From contig CAZSSM010000093.1 of NCBI GenBank assembly GCA_964609385.1, positions 1 through 25,472 of the forward strand: DNA of 25,472 bases. Reading direction: 5' to 3'. A model generated the notes under the pieces. That model had not been told where the DNA came from, did not search any database, and saw nothing but the letters and a program-made list of their open reading frames with translations. A program made the position numbers and the translations under genes. Below are positions 1 to 8,375 of this stretch, piece after piece; the stretch's first letter is position 1, and each line of letters opens with the position of its first letter. This stretch comes from CAZSSM01 sp964609385. Lineage in GTDB: Bacteria > Planctomycetota > Planctomycetia > Isosphaerales > Isosphaeraceae.

Positions 1-312
1 CCCCACCAACTCCCCCAGAACCCCCCATTTCCAAGACCTAAGCCCGAACAAGATGAAGGATCGGAGGGGGTCTAAACCCAGATCGCGCGAATCCATTGCA
101 CCTGGGGGGAAATTTCGGAACAATCAGCGGGTCGCAAAAGCGAGTGGCCCTCAGTTTCGGTGGCGGGACATCTTCAGAACCTTTGAGCCCATGAGGGGCG
201 AGCGGCCCTCAGTTTCGGTGGCGGGACACATTCTTAGAACCTTCGAGCCCATGAGGGGCTCGAGCAGACGCCGCGACGGCACCGCCCCCATCTCCACAAC
301 TCGACCGAATCG
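1..312. other. Upstream non-coding region before ptsI
   Basis: No gene is supported here. One plus-strand frame is open from the window edge to a TAA at 39-41 and reads as a proline-rich tail ending PPTPPEPPISKT, which could be the C-terminus of a preceding gene. At least one other frame is also open there, so this is a guess. The remainder carries a tandem repeat (142-259). An open frame at 53-391 runs through the repeat and into ptsI in another frame, and it has no recognisable protein character. No clear Shine-Dalgarno precedes ptsI. Confidence 0.5.
142..259. repeat. Tandem 58/60-bp repeat with inverted ends
   Basis: Two adjacent copies lie at 142-199 (58 bp) and 200-259 (60 bp). They differ at a few bases plus a 2-bp length change. 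Each copy has the core CTCAGTTTCGGTGGCGGGAC and the end AGCCCATGAGGGGC. Within each copy the left end GGCCCTCA can pair with the right end TGAGGGGC with one mismatch, so each unit could fold like a REP/BIME element. Copy 2 additionally ends in an 8-bp perfect stem, TCGAGCCC / GGGCTCGA, around a 5-nt loop (243-263). Whether the unit is dispersed elsewhere in the genome cannot be seen from this window. Confidence 0.75.
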
Positions 313-2163
313 ATGTCGAAACTACTTAAAGGGACTCCGGTCAGCCCTGGCATCGTGGTGGGGATCGCTTGTCGGATCGAGCCCCCACTGATCTCCGATG
401 TGCTGGTCCCGCTGCGCGAGGACCAGGACGTCGATCAGGAGATCGCCCAGCTCGACCGAGCCCTGACTCAAGCAGCCCTCGAGACGCAGTCGCTGATCGA
501 GGAGGTCCGCGTCAAGATCGGCGCTGAGGAGGCGGCGATCTTCCAGTCGCACCTCTCGATGATCCACGACCCGGCCCTGGCTCGGGCACGGGACCTGATC
601 GCCGAGCGCGGCGTGACGGCGATCTCAGCGCTCCGGAACCTCTTTCATAGCTACATGAGCCGAATCGCCTCGCTGGGCCCAGAACGGTTCCGCGAACGTC
701 ACTCCGACCTGCTCGACGTGCTCTCTCGGATCGAAACGCACCTGGGGACCGACGATGGTCTTATGGCCGTCTCACAGTTTGCCTCGGACTCGGAGGAGGG
801 GGCAAGCTCCCGGCAGAACTCCTCGCAGCTCATCCCGATCCTGGTCACGCCGCAGATCTTGCCCAGTCAGATGATCGGCTTGCGGAACATCACGATCGGC
901 GGGATCGTCACGGAGTTCGGCGGTGGGACCAGCCACGCCGCGATCCTGGCGCGGAGCCTGGGGATCCCGGCTGTCTCCGGGATCGACGACCTGATGAACC
1001 TGGTCCAGAACGGCGACGGCCTGGCCGTCGACGGCCGCGATGGCGATGTTCTGGTCCGGCCCAGCGCCGACGAGACCGCCGCCTATCGCAAGCTGCAGCG
1101 CGAGTTCTTCTTGATCAAGGATCGCTTGATCCATAACCGCGACGTTCAGGCTGTCAGCGCCGATGGCAGCATCGTTCAGTTGCTGGCCAACATCAACAGC
1201 CTCAGTGACATCGTGGCCGCCGTCGATGTCGGAGCCCAAGGCGTCGGACTCTACCGGACCGAATATCTGTTCATGACCCACCCGACGGTCCCCGACGAAG
1301 ACGAACAGTATGAAAATTATCGGGAGATCGTCGAGTCCTCCCCGCAACAGACCATCACGATCCGGACGCTCGATCTGGGCGGGGACAAGACCTTGCCCTA
1401 CCTGGGTCGCCGCGACGAGGCCAACCCGTTCATGGGCTGGCGTTCGATCCGGCTCTCGCTCGAACACCCGCGCCTCTTCGATAAGCAGATCCGGGCCATC
1501 CTCCGCGCCGGTCGCCATGGTCGCGTCTCGATGCTCTTTCCGATGATCACGACCCTGGAGGAGCTTCGGCAGGTCAACCAACGGGTCGCGGCCTGCCGGC
1601 AGGCCCTCAAGGAAGAAGGAATCCCCTTCGGCGAGGACATCAAGACAGGCATCATGATCGAGGTTCCCGCCGCGGCGCTCCAGATCCATAACTTCTTGCA
1701 CGAGACCGACTTCGTCTCGATCGGCTCGAACGACCTGATCCAGTACCTGATGGCCGCCGACCGCGACAACCCACGCGTCTCTCACCTCTGCGAGCCGCTG
1801 AACCCCTCGATCTTCACCGCATTGAAGCTGGTCATCGATGCCTGCAATCAAACCGGCACGCCGGTGACCCTCTGTGGCGAGATGGCGGGTCAGGCCAGCT
1901 CGGTCCTGGTTCTCTTCGGTATGGGGCTCCGTCAATTCAGTATGAGCCCGGCCTTCATCCCAACGGTCAAGACGCTGCTCAAGTCGGTCACCACCGCGCA
2001 GGCCGAGCGGTATGCTCACCAAGTGGCCCAGCTCAAGACCAGCCACGAGATCCACGAATACCTTTCAGCCCGCCTCAAAGAGATCTCCGACGTCTTCTCG
2101 GCCCTGGAGCCCAACGAGCCGAACTATCCGGCCACCCCCAGCCAGATCAGCGTCCCCTCCTGA
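313..2163 (+). CDS. ptsI: Phosphoenolpyruvate-protein phosphotransferase (PTS enzyme I)
   Basis: Enzyme I is a cytoplasmic protein that takes phosphate from PEP onto a histidine and passes it to HPr. The protein has 616 residues, a little longer than the roughly 575 usual for the family. Residues 1-150 form the HPr-binding part. The phosphohistidine motif GGTSHAAILAR places the active histidine at H208. The PEP-binding barrel follows, with RTLDLGGDK near 351-359, the signature IGSNDLIQYLMAADRDN near 470-486, and the catalytic cysteine C521 in TLCGEMAG. A serine-rich linker at about 158-172 probably accounts for some of the extra length. The ATG start is chosen because the typical N-terminus (LLKGTPVSPGI) begins there. 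No HPr or EII genes are in the window, so a role in sugar uptake or in regulatory phosphotransfer cannot be decided. Confidence 0.96.
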   Translation: MSKLLKGTPVSPGIVVGIACRIEPPLISDVLVPLREDQDVDQEIAQLDRALTQAALETQSLIEEVRVKIGAEEAAIFQSHLSMIHDPALARARDLIAERGVTAISALRNLFHSYMSRIASLGPERFRERHSDLLDVLSRIETHLGTDDGLMAVSQFASDSEEGASSRQNSSQLIPILVTPQILPSQMIGLRNITIGGIVTEFGGGTSHAAILARSLGIPAVSGIDDLMNLVQNGDGLAVDGRDGDVLVRPSADETAAYRKLQREFFLIKDRLIHNRDVQAVSADGSIVQLLANINSLSDIVAAVDVGAQGVGLYRTEYLFMTHPTVPDEDEQYENYREIVESSPQQTITIRTLDLGGDKTLPYLGRRDEANPFMGWRSIRLSLEHPRLFDKQIRAILRAGRHGRVSMLFPMITTLEELRQVNQRVAACRQALKEEGIPFGEDIKTGIMIEVPAAALQIHNFLHETDFVSIGSNDLIQYLMAADRDNPRVSHLCEPLNPSIFTALKLVIDACNQTGTPVTLCGEMAGQASSVLVLFGMGLRQFSMSPAFIPTVKTLLKSVTTAQAERYAHQVAQLKTSHEIHEYLSARLKEISDVFSALEPNEPNYPATPSQISVPS

Positions 2164-2172
2164 CTAACCGAT

Positions 2173-2197
2173 CGATCGGGCGGTCTCCGCTCGATCG
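2173..2197 (+). terminator. Hairpin after ptsI
   Basis: CGATCGGGCGG (2173-2183) pairs with CCGCTCGATCG (2187-2197) over 11 bp with one G-U pair and a TCT loop, 9 nt after the ptsI stop. There is no T-run after it, so a classical intrinsic terminator is not proven. Confidence 0.5.
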
Positions 2198-2238
2198 CGA
2201 TCGATCATCCCTCGAGCCCAGCCCGGACGAGGCCGCCC

Positions 2239-3225
2239 ATGGATCCGCTCGTCGTGGCCGCCGCGCAGTTCGCACATCAGGACGGCCAGAAAGCGGCCAA
2301 CCTCGAGACGATCGCCCGACTGGCCGCCGAGGCGCGTCGACGCGAGGCCCGGATCGTCTGCTTCCACGAGTGCTGCATCACCGGCTATACGTTCCTGCAG
2401 CACCTCAACGAGGACCAACTGCTCGACTTGGCCGAACCGGTTCCCGACGGCCCCTCGATCCGGGAACTCTGGGCGATCGCCATCGATTACGACTTGATCC
2501 TCATGGCCGGGCTCCTGGAACGGACCCCCCGAGGGACCGTACGCAATTCCTACGTCGTGGTCGGCCCCGACGGGCTTCGCGCCCAGTATTCGAAGCTGCA
2601 TCCGTTCATCCACCCAGCCCTAGAACCCGGCGACGGCCACGTCGTCGTCGACCTGCTGGGGATCCGGTTCGGCCTCTCGATCTGCTACGACAACAACCTG
2701 CCTGAGAACGTCCGAGCCAACGCGTTGCGGGGCGCTCAGGTCGTCGTCATGCCGCACGTGACCGGCTGCACCCCCTCACCGATGCCCGGTCGTGGCGAGG
2801 TCGACCCGGCGCTCTGGGAGGCGCGACGGACCGATCCGGCCCGGCTCCGTCGAGAGTTCCAAGGGCCCAAAGGGCGGGAGTGGCTGATGCGCTGGCTCCC
2901 CGCCCGCGCCTGGGAGAACGGCGTCTTCGTCATCTTCACCAACCCGATCGGCCTTGATGGGGGGACCATCAAGCCGGGCCTCTCGATGATCCTCGACCCC
3001 AACGGCGAGGTCATGGCCGAATGCACCCAACTCGACGAGGACCTGGTCGTCGCCTCCTTGACCGGACAGGCCTATCAAGCCGCCTCCGGTCGACGCTACC
3101 TCCGCGCCCGGCGCCCAGAACTCTACGGCGACTTGGTCAAACCGCGAGGCGCCGGCGATGATCCCGTGACCGAGCCGGGCTGGCGGCTGGCCCATCGCGA
3201 TCCGACCCCCGACAACGGACCTTGA
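2239..3225 (+). CDS. Nitrilase-superfamily carbon-nitrogen hydrolase
   Basis: This family hydrolyses amides or nitriles in the cytoplasm through a Glu-Lys-Cys triad. All three residues are visible: E44 in FHECCITGYTF, K119 in YSKLHPF and C149 in SICYDNNLPE. Length (328 residues) is slightly above the common 260-300. A stretch at about 172-215, after the catalytic cysteine and before the conserved region ARAWENGVFVIFTNPIG, is longer than in small amidases and is rich in charged and proline residues. The ATG at 2239 starts directly at the first beta strand (VVAAAQF), which supports the start. It lies 75 nt behind ptsI with a hairpin between, so it is probably a separate unit. The substrate is unknown. 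N-carbamoylputrescine or omega-amide hydrolysis are possibilities by family only. Confidence 0.88.
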   Translation: MDPLVVAAAQFAHQDGQKAANLETIARLAAEARRREARIVCFHECCITGYTFLQHLNEDQLLDLAEPVPDGPSIRELWAIAIDYDLILMAGLLERTPRGTVRNSYVVVGPDGLRAQYSKLHPFIHPALEPGDGHVVVDLLGIRFGLSICYDNNLPENVRANALRGAQVVVMPHVTGCTPSPMPGRGEVDPALWEARRTDPARLRREFQGPKGREWLMRWLPARAWENGVFVIFTNPIGLDGGTIKPGLSMILDPNGEVMAECTQLDEDLVVASLTGQAYQAASGRRYLRARRPELYGDLVKPRGAGDDPVTEPGWRLAHRDPTPDNGP

Positions 3226-3318
3226 TCACCAATTCGGGTCGACCCTAGACTACAAATCCATTGGTCGTAAGCTCATCGGTCCATCGACCCGCCCGAATCG
3301 GCCTAAGGATGATTCGTC

Positions 3319-4389
3319 GTGATGATTTCGCCTCCTTCACGAGCTTTTGCCACCCTTTCGCTCCTCGGTTGGATCCTCGGAGCCGGCCTGACCCCGTTGA
3401 TGGCCTGCCCGCTCGGCCTGTCCGACGAGGAAGAGGTCGCGGAGATCGAGCTGGAACTGGTCGGGGGCGCCGTCGTCCGGGGCCAAATCCTGATCACCAA
3501 GCCGGAGGCGACCTACCTCGATCTGGGCTACGACCTGCTCCGGATCCCCAACGATCAGATCGTGGATCGGCGGACGCCCGGCGCATCGGCCGGAACCGCA
3601 ACACGCGCGGTCGCCTCGACGGCCATGGCCGTCCGACCGATCGGTGATCAGTTCGCGACGCTGGCCGATCCCGAGGCTGCCGGCGTCAACGACGCCTCGA
3701 TCAAGGAGTTGGTTGACCGCTTCGGCGAAGCCGTCATCTCGGTCGAGACCCCATCGGGCCAAGGCTCCGGCTTCGTGATCAACGACCAGGGCTACGCGAT
3801 CACCAACGAGCATGTCATCGGGTCGGAGACCCGGATCTCGGCGATCATCTACCGGGCCACCCCGACCGGTCTGATCCGTCGACGGATCGAAGACGTCGAG
3901 ATCATGGCGATCAACCCGTTCACCGACTTGGCCCTGCTCCGGCTCCCCCTACCGGAGGACATGAAACTTCGACCGGTCCGCCTGAGTAGCCACAATGCGT
4001 TGCAGGCCGGTGACGGCGTCTTCGCAGTGGGGACCCCACTCGGTTTGGAGCGGAGCGTCTCGCAGGGGATCGTCAGCACGCCCAACCGCAACTTCGAGGG
4101 GAAGGTCTACGTGCAGACCGACGCGGCGATCAACCCCGGCAACTCGGGCGGCCCGCTGTTCGATCTTCGGGGCCATGTGGTCGGCGTGACCAACATGAAG
4201 ATCACGACCGGCGACAATCTCGGCTTCGCGATCCCCATCACCTACGTGCTCGACTTCCTTCGGAACCGCGATGCGTTCGCCTTCGACTCGGACAACCCAA
4301 ACACCGGGTATCGCTATTCCGATCCGCCGCGCCGCCGCAAATCGGGGAGCCCACCGTGGGCCTCCCGATCCACCCCATCCCAGCCCTAA
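3319..4389 (+). CDS. Exported trypsin-like (HtrA/S1C) serine protease without PDZ domain
   Basis: This is a predicted extracytoplasmic protease. A hydrophobic signal segment covers about residues 9-29 and ends in LMAC, so C30 could be a lipoprotein cysteine, although the box is imperfect. Residues 42-85 form a small beta-rich domain (GGAVVRGQILITK, then YDLLRIP). The protease domain spans about 128-315 with the triad H165 (ITNEHVIG), D203 (FTDLALL) and S276 (GNSGGPL). Classical HtrA/DegP proteins continue into one or two PDZ domains. This one stops about 40 residues after the protease core in an Arg/Pro-rich tail. AAGGA at 3305-3309 lies 9 nt before a GTG at 3319, and an ATG follows immediately at 3322, so either could be the start. 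Confidence 0.9.
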   Translation: MMISPPSRAFATLSLLGWILGAGLTPLMACPLGLSDEEEVAEIELELVGGAVVRGQILITKPEATYLDLGYDLLRIPNDQIVDRRTPGASAGTATRAVASTAMAVRPIGDQFATLADPEAAGVNDASIKELVDRFGEAVISVETPSGQGSGFVINDQGYAITNEHVIGSETRISAIIYRATPTGLIRRRIEDVEIMAINPFTDLALLRLPLPEDMKLRPVRLSSHNALQAGDGVFAVGTPLGLERSVSQGIVSTPNRNFEGKVYVQTDAAINPGNSGGPLFDLRGHVVGVTNMKITTGDNLGFAIPITYVLDFLRNRDAFAFDSDNPNTGYRYSDPPRRRKSGSPPWASRSTPSQP

Positions 4390-4442
4390 CACGTCCATCT
4401 TGGCTTGATGCACCCGCGTCGTGACACGGATGGTCGGCGCGC

Positions 4443-4465
4443 CGGTTGCTCACTCGAGGCAACCG
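4443..4465 (+). terminator. Short hairpin after the protease gene
   Basis: CGGTTGC (4443-4449) pairs perfectly with GCAACCG (4459-4465) around a 9-nt loop, 54 nt past the protease stop. No T-tract follows. It may be a weak terminator or an mRNA end structure. Confidence 0.3.
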
Positions 4466-4609
4466 TGGTCCCGCCCCTCGGTACGCGATGGCTCAGGTCC
4501 CCTTTGCAACCGTCCGACATGCCCGGACCGATCGCTCTAAGGGAGGGTCGGTGGACCTGTCGGGCTCGTTCCGCCTCGACACACTTGTCTCCGAATCAGG
4601 AGTGAACCC

Positions 4610-6391
4610 GTGAGATTTGCGACTTCGTCGCTTTGGACCCGTCTGATGGTCCTCCCCCTGATCCTGCTGACCCTCTCCGGTGCGCCGACGGCTTCGGCGG
4701 TCGAGATCGAAGAGGCCCTGCCGGCCACGACCCTGTTGCTGGCCAAGACGCCGAGCATCAATCAGTTCCGCGAAGGCTTCGCTGAGACCGGTTTCGGCCG
4801 CCTGCTGGCCGACGAAGAGATGGACGCCCTGAAGAGCGAACTGGCCGAGAAGCTTGAGCCGGTCAACGCCCAACTTCAAGAAGCCATCGGGGTCGACCTC
4901 GAGGGGCTGCTCGACCTCCCGCAGGGCGAGATCGCTCTGGCCGTCGTGCCCAACGATGAGGGTGATCTGCCCGTCAGCGTGATCATCGCCGCCGACGCCG
5001 GTCAAAATAACGCGACCATGCTCGACGTAATGACCAAACTGACCGATTTAGCTGAGCAGGAGCGTGGCACCGTCGAGAAGGAACAGTTTAACAACCTGAC
5101 CCTGACGGTGATCACCCCACCCGACGGTGAAGAGATTCAGTTCTTCTGGACGGTTCAGGAGAGCACCTACTACATCGGACTGGGTCGCGGCGGTTACCTC
5201 AACTTCCTGGAAGGCGTCACCGAGGGACAGACCATCTCGCTGGCCAGCAACCAACGGTACCAGCAGGTCTTTGAGCGGCTCGGCAACACCGCCGAGGTCC
5301 AGATCTTTCTGGACGTCTCCAACATCGTCGACACGGTCCTGAACATCGTCGGCGATCAGGGCAACGCCGATCCGCAGCAGATCCGCGCTTTCATTCAGCT
5401 CTTCGGGCTCGACAAGGTCGAGGCCTTCGGCAGCACCGTTTCGCTCAGTGAGACGGACTACTCGGTCCTCGCGCGGAACTACCTCTACACGCCCGTCGGC
5501 GGCAACCCGACCGGCGTCCTCTCGCTCTTCCAGATGCCGGTCACCTCGCTTCAGCCGGAGCCTTGGGTCCCCGCCGACGTCGACAACTACTCGACGCTAA
5601 GTTGGGATCTCGACCAGTTCTACACTGCTCTGGAATCGCTGGTGAACACCTTCCAGCCGGGCCTCCTGCAGATCCTCGAGCAGCAATTGGTCGTGCCCAA
5701 CGGCGGTCAGCAGCTCAGCTTCCAAGGGGACATCTTCGATCCGCTCGGCGACCGGGTCACCGTGATCAGCCAGATCGACGACGTCGAGGACCTGGCCAGC
5801 CCGCAGAACCTCTTCGCCATCACCCTGGAAGATGCTGAGGCCTTCGAAGGGACGCTCAACAAGGTCTTCGCGCTGACCCAGAGTCAGCCCGACTCGCGTC
5901 AGTTCCAAGGCGTCACGATCTACGATGTGGACCTGCCCGAGGTCCCCGCCGGCCCGGCCGGTGAGATGCAACTGCCCGAGTCGATCAGCTTCGCCATCGC
6001 CCGCGAGACCCTCTTCGTCTCCACCGAGGCGTCGCTCTTGGAGAAGGTCCTCCGCCGCGGCGGTTCGAGCCTGGTCGACTCCGACGAGTTCCGCGCCCTG
6101 GCCGAGTTCGCCCCGCGTCAGGCCTCTTTCGTCTCCTTCAGCCGGCCCGAGCCTCAGCTCCGCGTCCTCTACGACCTGTTCCTCGGCGGTGGGCTGGAAC
6201 AATTGATCCAGGCCGGGGCCGTTGCCGGAGCGCCTCAGGATCTGCCCGACCTCAGCGAGTTCATCGACGTCGATACCATCCCCGACTTCGAGACCTTCGC
6301 CAAGTACATCCAGCCCAACTACGGCTACTGGGTCATGGAAGAGGACGGCCTGGTCCAGACCTCCTTCGAACTCCGTGAAGTCAATCCCTGA
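4610..6391 (+). CDS. Secreted DUF3352-like protein of unknown function
   Basis: The 593-residue protein begins with a clear signal peptide: a basic N-terminus, a hydrophobic core around residues 13-22, and a likely cleavage after ASA at residue 30. The remainder is acidic and mixed alpha/beta. It has repeated-looking modules in which a 'dVd.la.plg.l' type segment is followed by hydrophobic strands, as in the large planctomycete secreted proteins assigned to DUF3352. I assign that family from general appearance only, and no catalytic motif is visible. GTG at 4610 is chosen because AGGAG at 4598-4602 sits 7 nt upstream and the signal peptide begins there. Two strong hairpins follow the gene. 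It probably acts outside the cytoplasmic membrane. Confidence 0.8.
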   Translation: MRFATSSLWTRLMVLPLILLTLSGAPTASAVEIEEALPATTLLLAKTPSINQFREGFAETGFGRLLADEEMDALKSELAEKLEPVNAQLQEAIGVDLEGLLDLPQGEIALAVVPNDEGDLPVSVIIAADAGQNNATMLDVMTKLTDLAEQERGTVEKEQFNNLTLTVITPPDGEEIQFFWTVQESTYYIGLGRGGYLNFLEGVTEGQTISLASNQRYQQVFERLGNTAEVQIFLDVSNIVDTVLNIVGDQGNADPQQIRAFIQLFGLDKVEAFGSTVSLSETDYSVLARNYLYTPVGGNPTGVLSLFQMPVTSLQPEPWVPADVDNYSTLSWDLDQFYTALESLVNTFQPGLLQILEQQLVVPNGGQQLSFQGDIFDPLGDRVTVISQIDDVEDLASPQNLFAITLEDAEAFEGTLNKVFALTQSQPDSRQFQGVTIYDVDLPEVPAGPAGEMQLPESISFAIARETLFVSTEASLLEKVLRRGGSSLVDSDEFRALAEFAPRQASFVSFSRPEPQLRVLYDLFLGGGLEQLIQAGAVAGAPQDLPDLSEFIDVDTIPDFETFAKYIQPNYGYWVMEEDGLVQTSFELREVNP

Positions 6392-6416
6392 GCGACCGCT
6401 CGATGCGATGACTCCC

Positions 6417-6450
6417 GGTGTCGCGACGTTTTCTCGAACGTTGCGACACC
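6417..6450 (+). terminator. Hairpin 1 of a tandem pair
   Basis: GGTGTCGCGACGTT (6417-6430) pairs with AACGTTGCGACACC (6437-6450) over 14 bp with one G-U pair and a 6-nt loop, 26 nt after the stop of the DUF3352-like gene. No T-run follows. Confidence 0.6.
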
Positions 6451-6471
6451 ATGATTCGATGTCAGCCGTTG

Positions 6472-6512
6472 ACGGGTCGCGGCGATCCTCCGATGGGATC
6501 GCTGCGACCCGT
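6472..6512 (+). terminator. Hairpin 2 of a tandem pair, terminator-like
   Basis: ACGGGTCGCGGCGATCC (6472-6488) pairs with GGATCGCTGCGACCCGT (6496-6512) over 17 bp with one G-U pair and a 7-nt loop. It is followed by TTCTC, a short pyrimidine tract, so this is the better candidate of the pair for an intrinsic terminator. Confidence 0.7.
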
Positions 6513-6729
6513 TTCTCATGCGCAGGGTCGATCAAGAAACTCGGGTCGACGTGGACATCGGCCGGATCACCGATGGCTTTCTCGGTCTTCTCGTCATCTC
6601 TGTCTGGGTCTCGGAGGAGTTGAACTTGGGCTTTGGACCGATCGTGCCGATAACTCCCTTCCAGGGAGCGCTCGCGATCCCGTCGCGCGTCTCCAAAGGA
6701 TGCTCGAGTCGATCACGGAGGCTTCGGTC

Positions 6730-8289
6730 ATGCTGCAGGATGCTCTTGATGCCCAATCGGTTCCCGGTCCCCAACGCTCCCGAGGCCTCGATCTAGGCCG
6801 CCCGGCCCGTCGACGCGCCGCCTTGCGTCGACAGCCGCGCCTGGACGCCTTGGAGAACCGCCAACTGATGTCGGCCGACTTCATCCTCCCGCCGGTCATC
6901 TCGCTGACGCCCGACGAGGGGACGGTCCTGGTCGTCCGCGGCACCGACAACGCGCCGCGCGAATATTCGGCTTCCTCACCGGAGACCGATTCGATCCGCG
7001 CTCTGGCCGCTGAAGGGCCCGTCTTCCGCTTCGACGTCCGCCATGAGGCCGACCCCGACGAACCCGACGACGTCTCCTTCGAAGGCCGAATCGCCTTCCA
7101 GACCTGGGAGAACCTGACCCCCTTGGTCGTCGACCGGCTCGAGACGCTCATCAACATCGAGCTGACCGACCAAGACGGCTTCTACACCAACAACAACATC
7201 CACCGGGTCGCCGACGGCTTCCCCGATGCCGACGGTTTCATCGTGCAGGGCGGCTCGCTCAACCTGGATGGGACGGGCGACCTGAATACGGACGCCTTCC
7301 GTGACCGCCTGGTCGACCCCAATGCGTTGGCGCCCGACGCCTTCCCGTTCCAGGATGAGTTCGTCGACTTCGTCCGGTTCAACGAACCCGGCCGCATCGC
7401 CATGGCCAATGCGGGTCCAGACACGAATGATTCGCAGTTCTTCGTCACCACATCGACCCCCACCGCGCTCAACGATGTCCATACGATCTTCGGTCAGATC
7501 ATCGGTGGCTCCGACCTGATTGAGCTGATGACCCAGGTCACCGTCGGCCCACCCGACGATGAGACGCCGACCAGCCCGATCGAGATCCTCGGCGCCGATT
7601 CGGTCGAGGCCACCGCCTCGGGCGTCCTGCTCTTCGACACGACCGAGGCCCAACCGGGCGACTCGACGACCGTGACGGTCACCGCCGTCGATCAAGAGAC
7701 CGGCGAGATGGTCACCCAGACGGCCCTCGCGGCGGTCCCGACCGACACCGGCTCGGTCCGGTTCGAGACCAATGTGCTGCTCATCACGCCGCCGCCGCAG
7801 CGTGGTCGGGGCGCCACCAACACCATCGAGGTGATCGACTCCGACGGTCAGATCCTCGTCCTGGTCAACGGCGAACTCGACACCGTCCAGCCGGCCATCG
7901 AGGAGACCTTCCGGATCGTCGTCTACGGCTCGAAGGCCTCGGATACGGTGACGGTCTCGCCGACATTGCCCAACCCGGTCACGCTCAACGGCGGTCAGTC
8001 CGGCCAGAACGTGCTTCAGGCGGGTGGCGGCCCCGCATTGATCCAGGCCTTCTTCGGCCGCAACATCGTGCGCGGCAGCGCGTTCGACGATCGGATCATC
8101 ACGCAGCCCCGGCACGCCCTGATCCAGCCCAGCGGCGGCAGCGACGTGGTCTTCCTGGCCCGGCCCGACCTGACCGGACTCCCACCGGGCGGCCAGTTCT
8201 TCCGGATCATGGGTGGTCGAGGCTTCGAGTTCTTCCCCGAAGGCCCTCGACGACCGGGACGATTCGTTAGCCAACGTCCTATCGACTGA
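6730..8289 (+). CDS. Secreted or surface cyclophilin-type peptidyl-prolyl isomerase
   Basis: From the chosen start the protein has 519 residues. The N-terminus is Arg-rich and contains LDALENRQLMSADF near residues 38-51. This resembles the 'LEPRxLLSAD' motif found at the start of many large planctomycete exported proteins. A cyclophilin domain covers about 115-290: NIHRVADGF with the catalytic-type Arg (R159), FIVQGG, SQFFVTT (about 235-241) and IFGQIIGG. The C-terminal 230 residues are beta-rich, Thr/Gly-rich and unassigned, resembling repeat or adhesin-like modules. ATG 6730 is preferred over upstream in-frame starts because GGAGG at 6717-6721 lies 8 nt before it. The likely role is proline isomerisation in folding of exported proteins. 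The C-terminal function is unknown. Confidence 0.88.
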   Translation: MLQDALDAQSVPGPQRSRGLDLGRPARRRAALRRQPRLDALENRQLMSADFILPPVISLTPDEGTVLVVRGTDNAPREYSASSPETDSIRALAAEGPVFRFDVRHEADPDEPDDVSFEGRIAFQTWENLTPLVVDRLETLINIELTDQDGFYTNNNIHRVADGFPDADGFIVQGGSLNLDGTGDLNTDAFRDRLVDPNALAPDAFPFQDEFVDFVRFNEPGRIAMANAGPDTNDSQFFVTTSTPTALNDVHTIFGQIIGGSDLIELMTQVTVGPPDDETPTSPIEILGADSVEATASGVLLFDTTEAQPGDSTTVTVTAVDQETGEMVTQTALAAVPTDTGSVRFETNVLLITPPPQRGRGATNTIEVIDSDGQILVLVNGELDTVQPAIEETFRIVVYGSKASDTVTVSPTLPNPVTLNGGQSGQNVLQAGGGPALIQAFFGRNIVRGSAFDDRIITQPRHALIQPSGGSDVVFLARPDLTGLPPGGQFFRIMGGRGFEFFPEGPRRPGRFVSQRPID

Positions 8290-8351
8290 TCATTTCTGCC
8301 TTATCTAGATTTGATCAAACCCGCCCGCACAGGTGAACGGTTTCGACGATC

Positions 8352-8375
8352 GCCCGGTCTCCGCTCAGACCGGGC
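8352..8375. terminator. Hairpin between convergent genes
   Basis: GCCCGGTCT (8352-8360) pairs perfectly with AGACCGGGC (8367-8375) around CCGCTC. The right arm overlaps the stop codon of the minus-strand gene (8365-8367), so the structure could serve both converging transcripts. Neither side has a T-run. Confidence 0.55.

Larger units (their letters stand above)
6392..6729. other. Gene-free region with tandem hairpins and a leader
   Basis: No gene is supported in these 338 bases. Two long hairpins (6417-6450 and 6472-6512) end the upstream gene. The remainder forms the leader of the cyclophilin gene. The reading frame of that gene stays open leftwards to 6418, but the translated extension has no protein-like features and runs through both hairpins, so it is not taken as coding. 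Confidence 0.6.

Noticed and set aside
142..259. CRISPR-like array
   Set aside because: There are only two directly adjacent copies with no spacers and no cas gene.
53..391. 112-residue plus-strand frame covering the tandem repeat
   Set aside because: It runs into ptsI in another frame, the translated repeat units are shifted relative to each other, and there is no ribosome site.
772..2055. 427-residue minus-strand open frame
   Set aside because: It is antisense to ptsI, whose motifs are certain. High GC keeps the opposite strand open, and the translation is an acidic/Arg-rich composition without any family.
3236..3245. GGGTCGACCC palindrome and a distant ATTCGGG/CCCGAAT pair before the protease gene
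   Set aside because: The palindrome is short and the larger loop is 53 nt, so chance is likely in GC-rich DNA.
6418..6729. Longer cyclophilin from 6418
   Set aside because: The extension would translate both hairpins. GGAGG at 6717-6721 points to ATG 6730.
5597..8274. Two long minus-strand frames (5597-6535 and 6976-8274)
   Set aside because: They lie antisense to the secreted DUF3352-like and cyclophilin genes and show only composition-driven openness.
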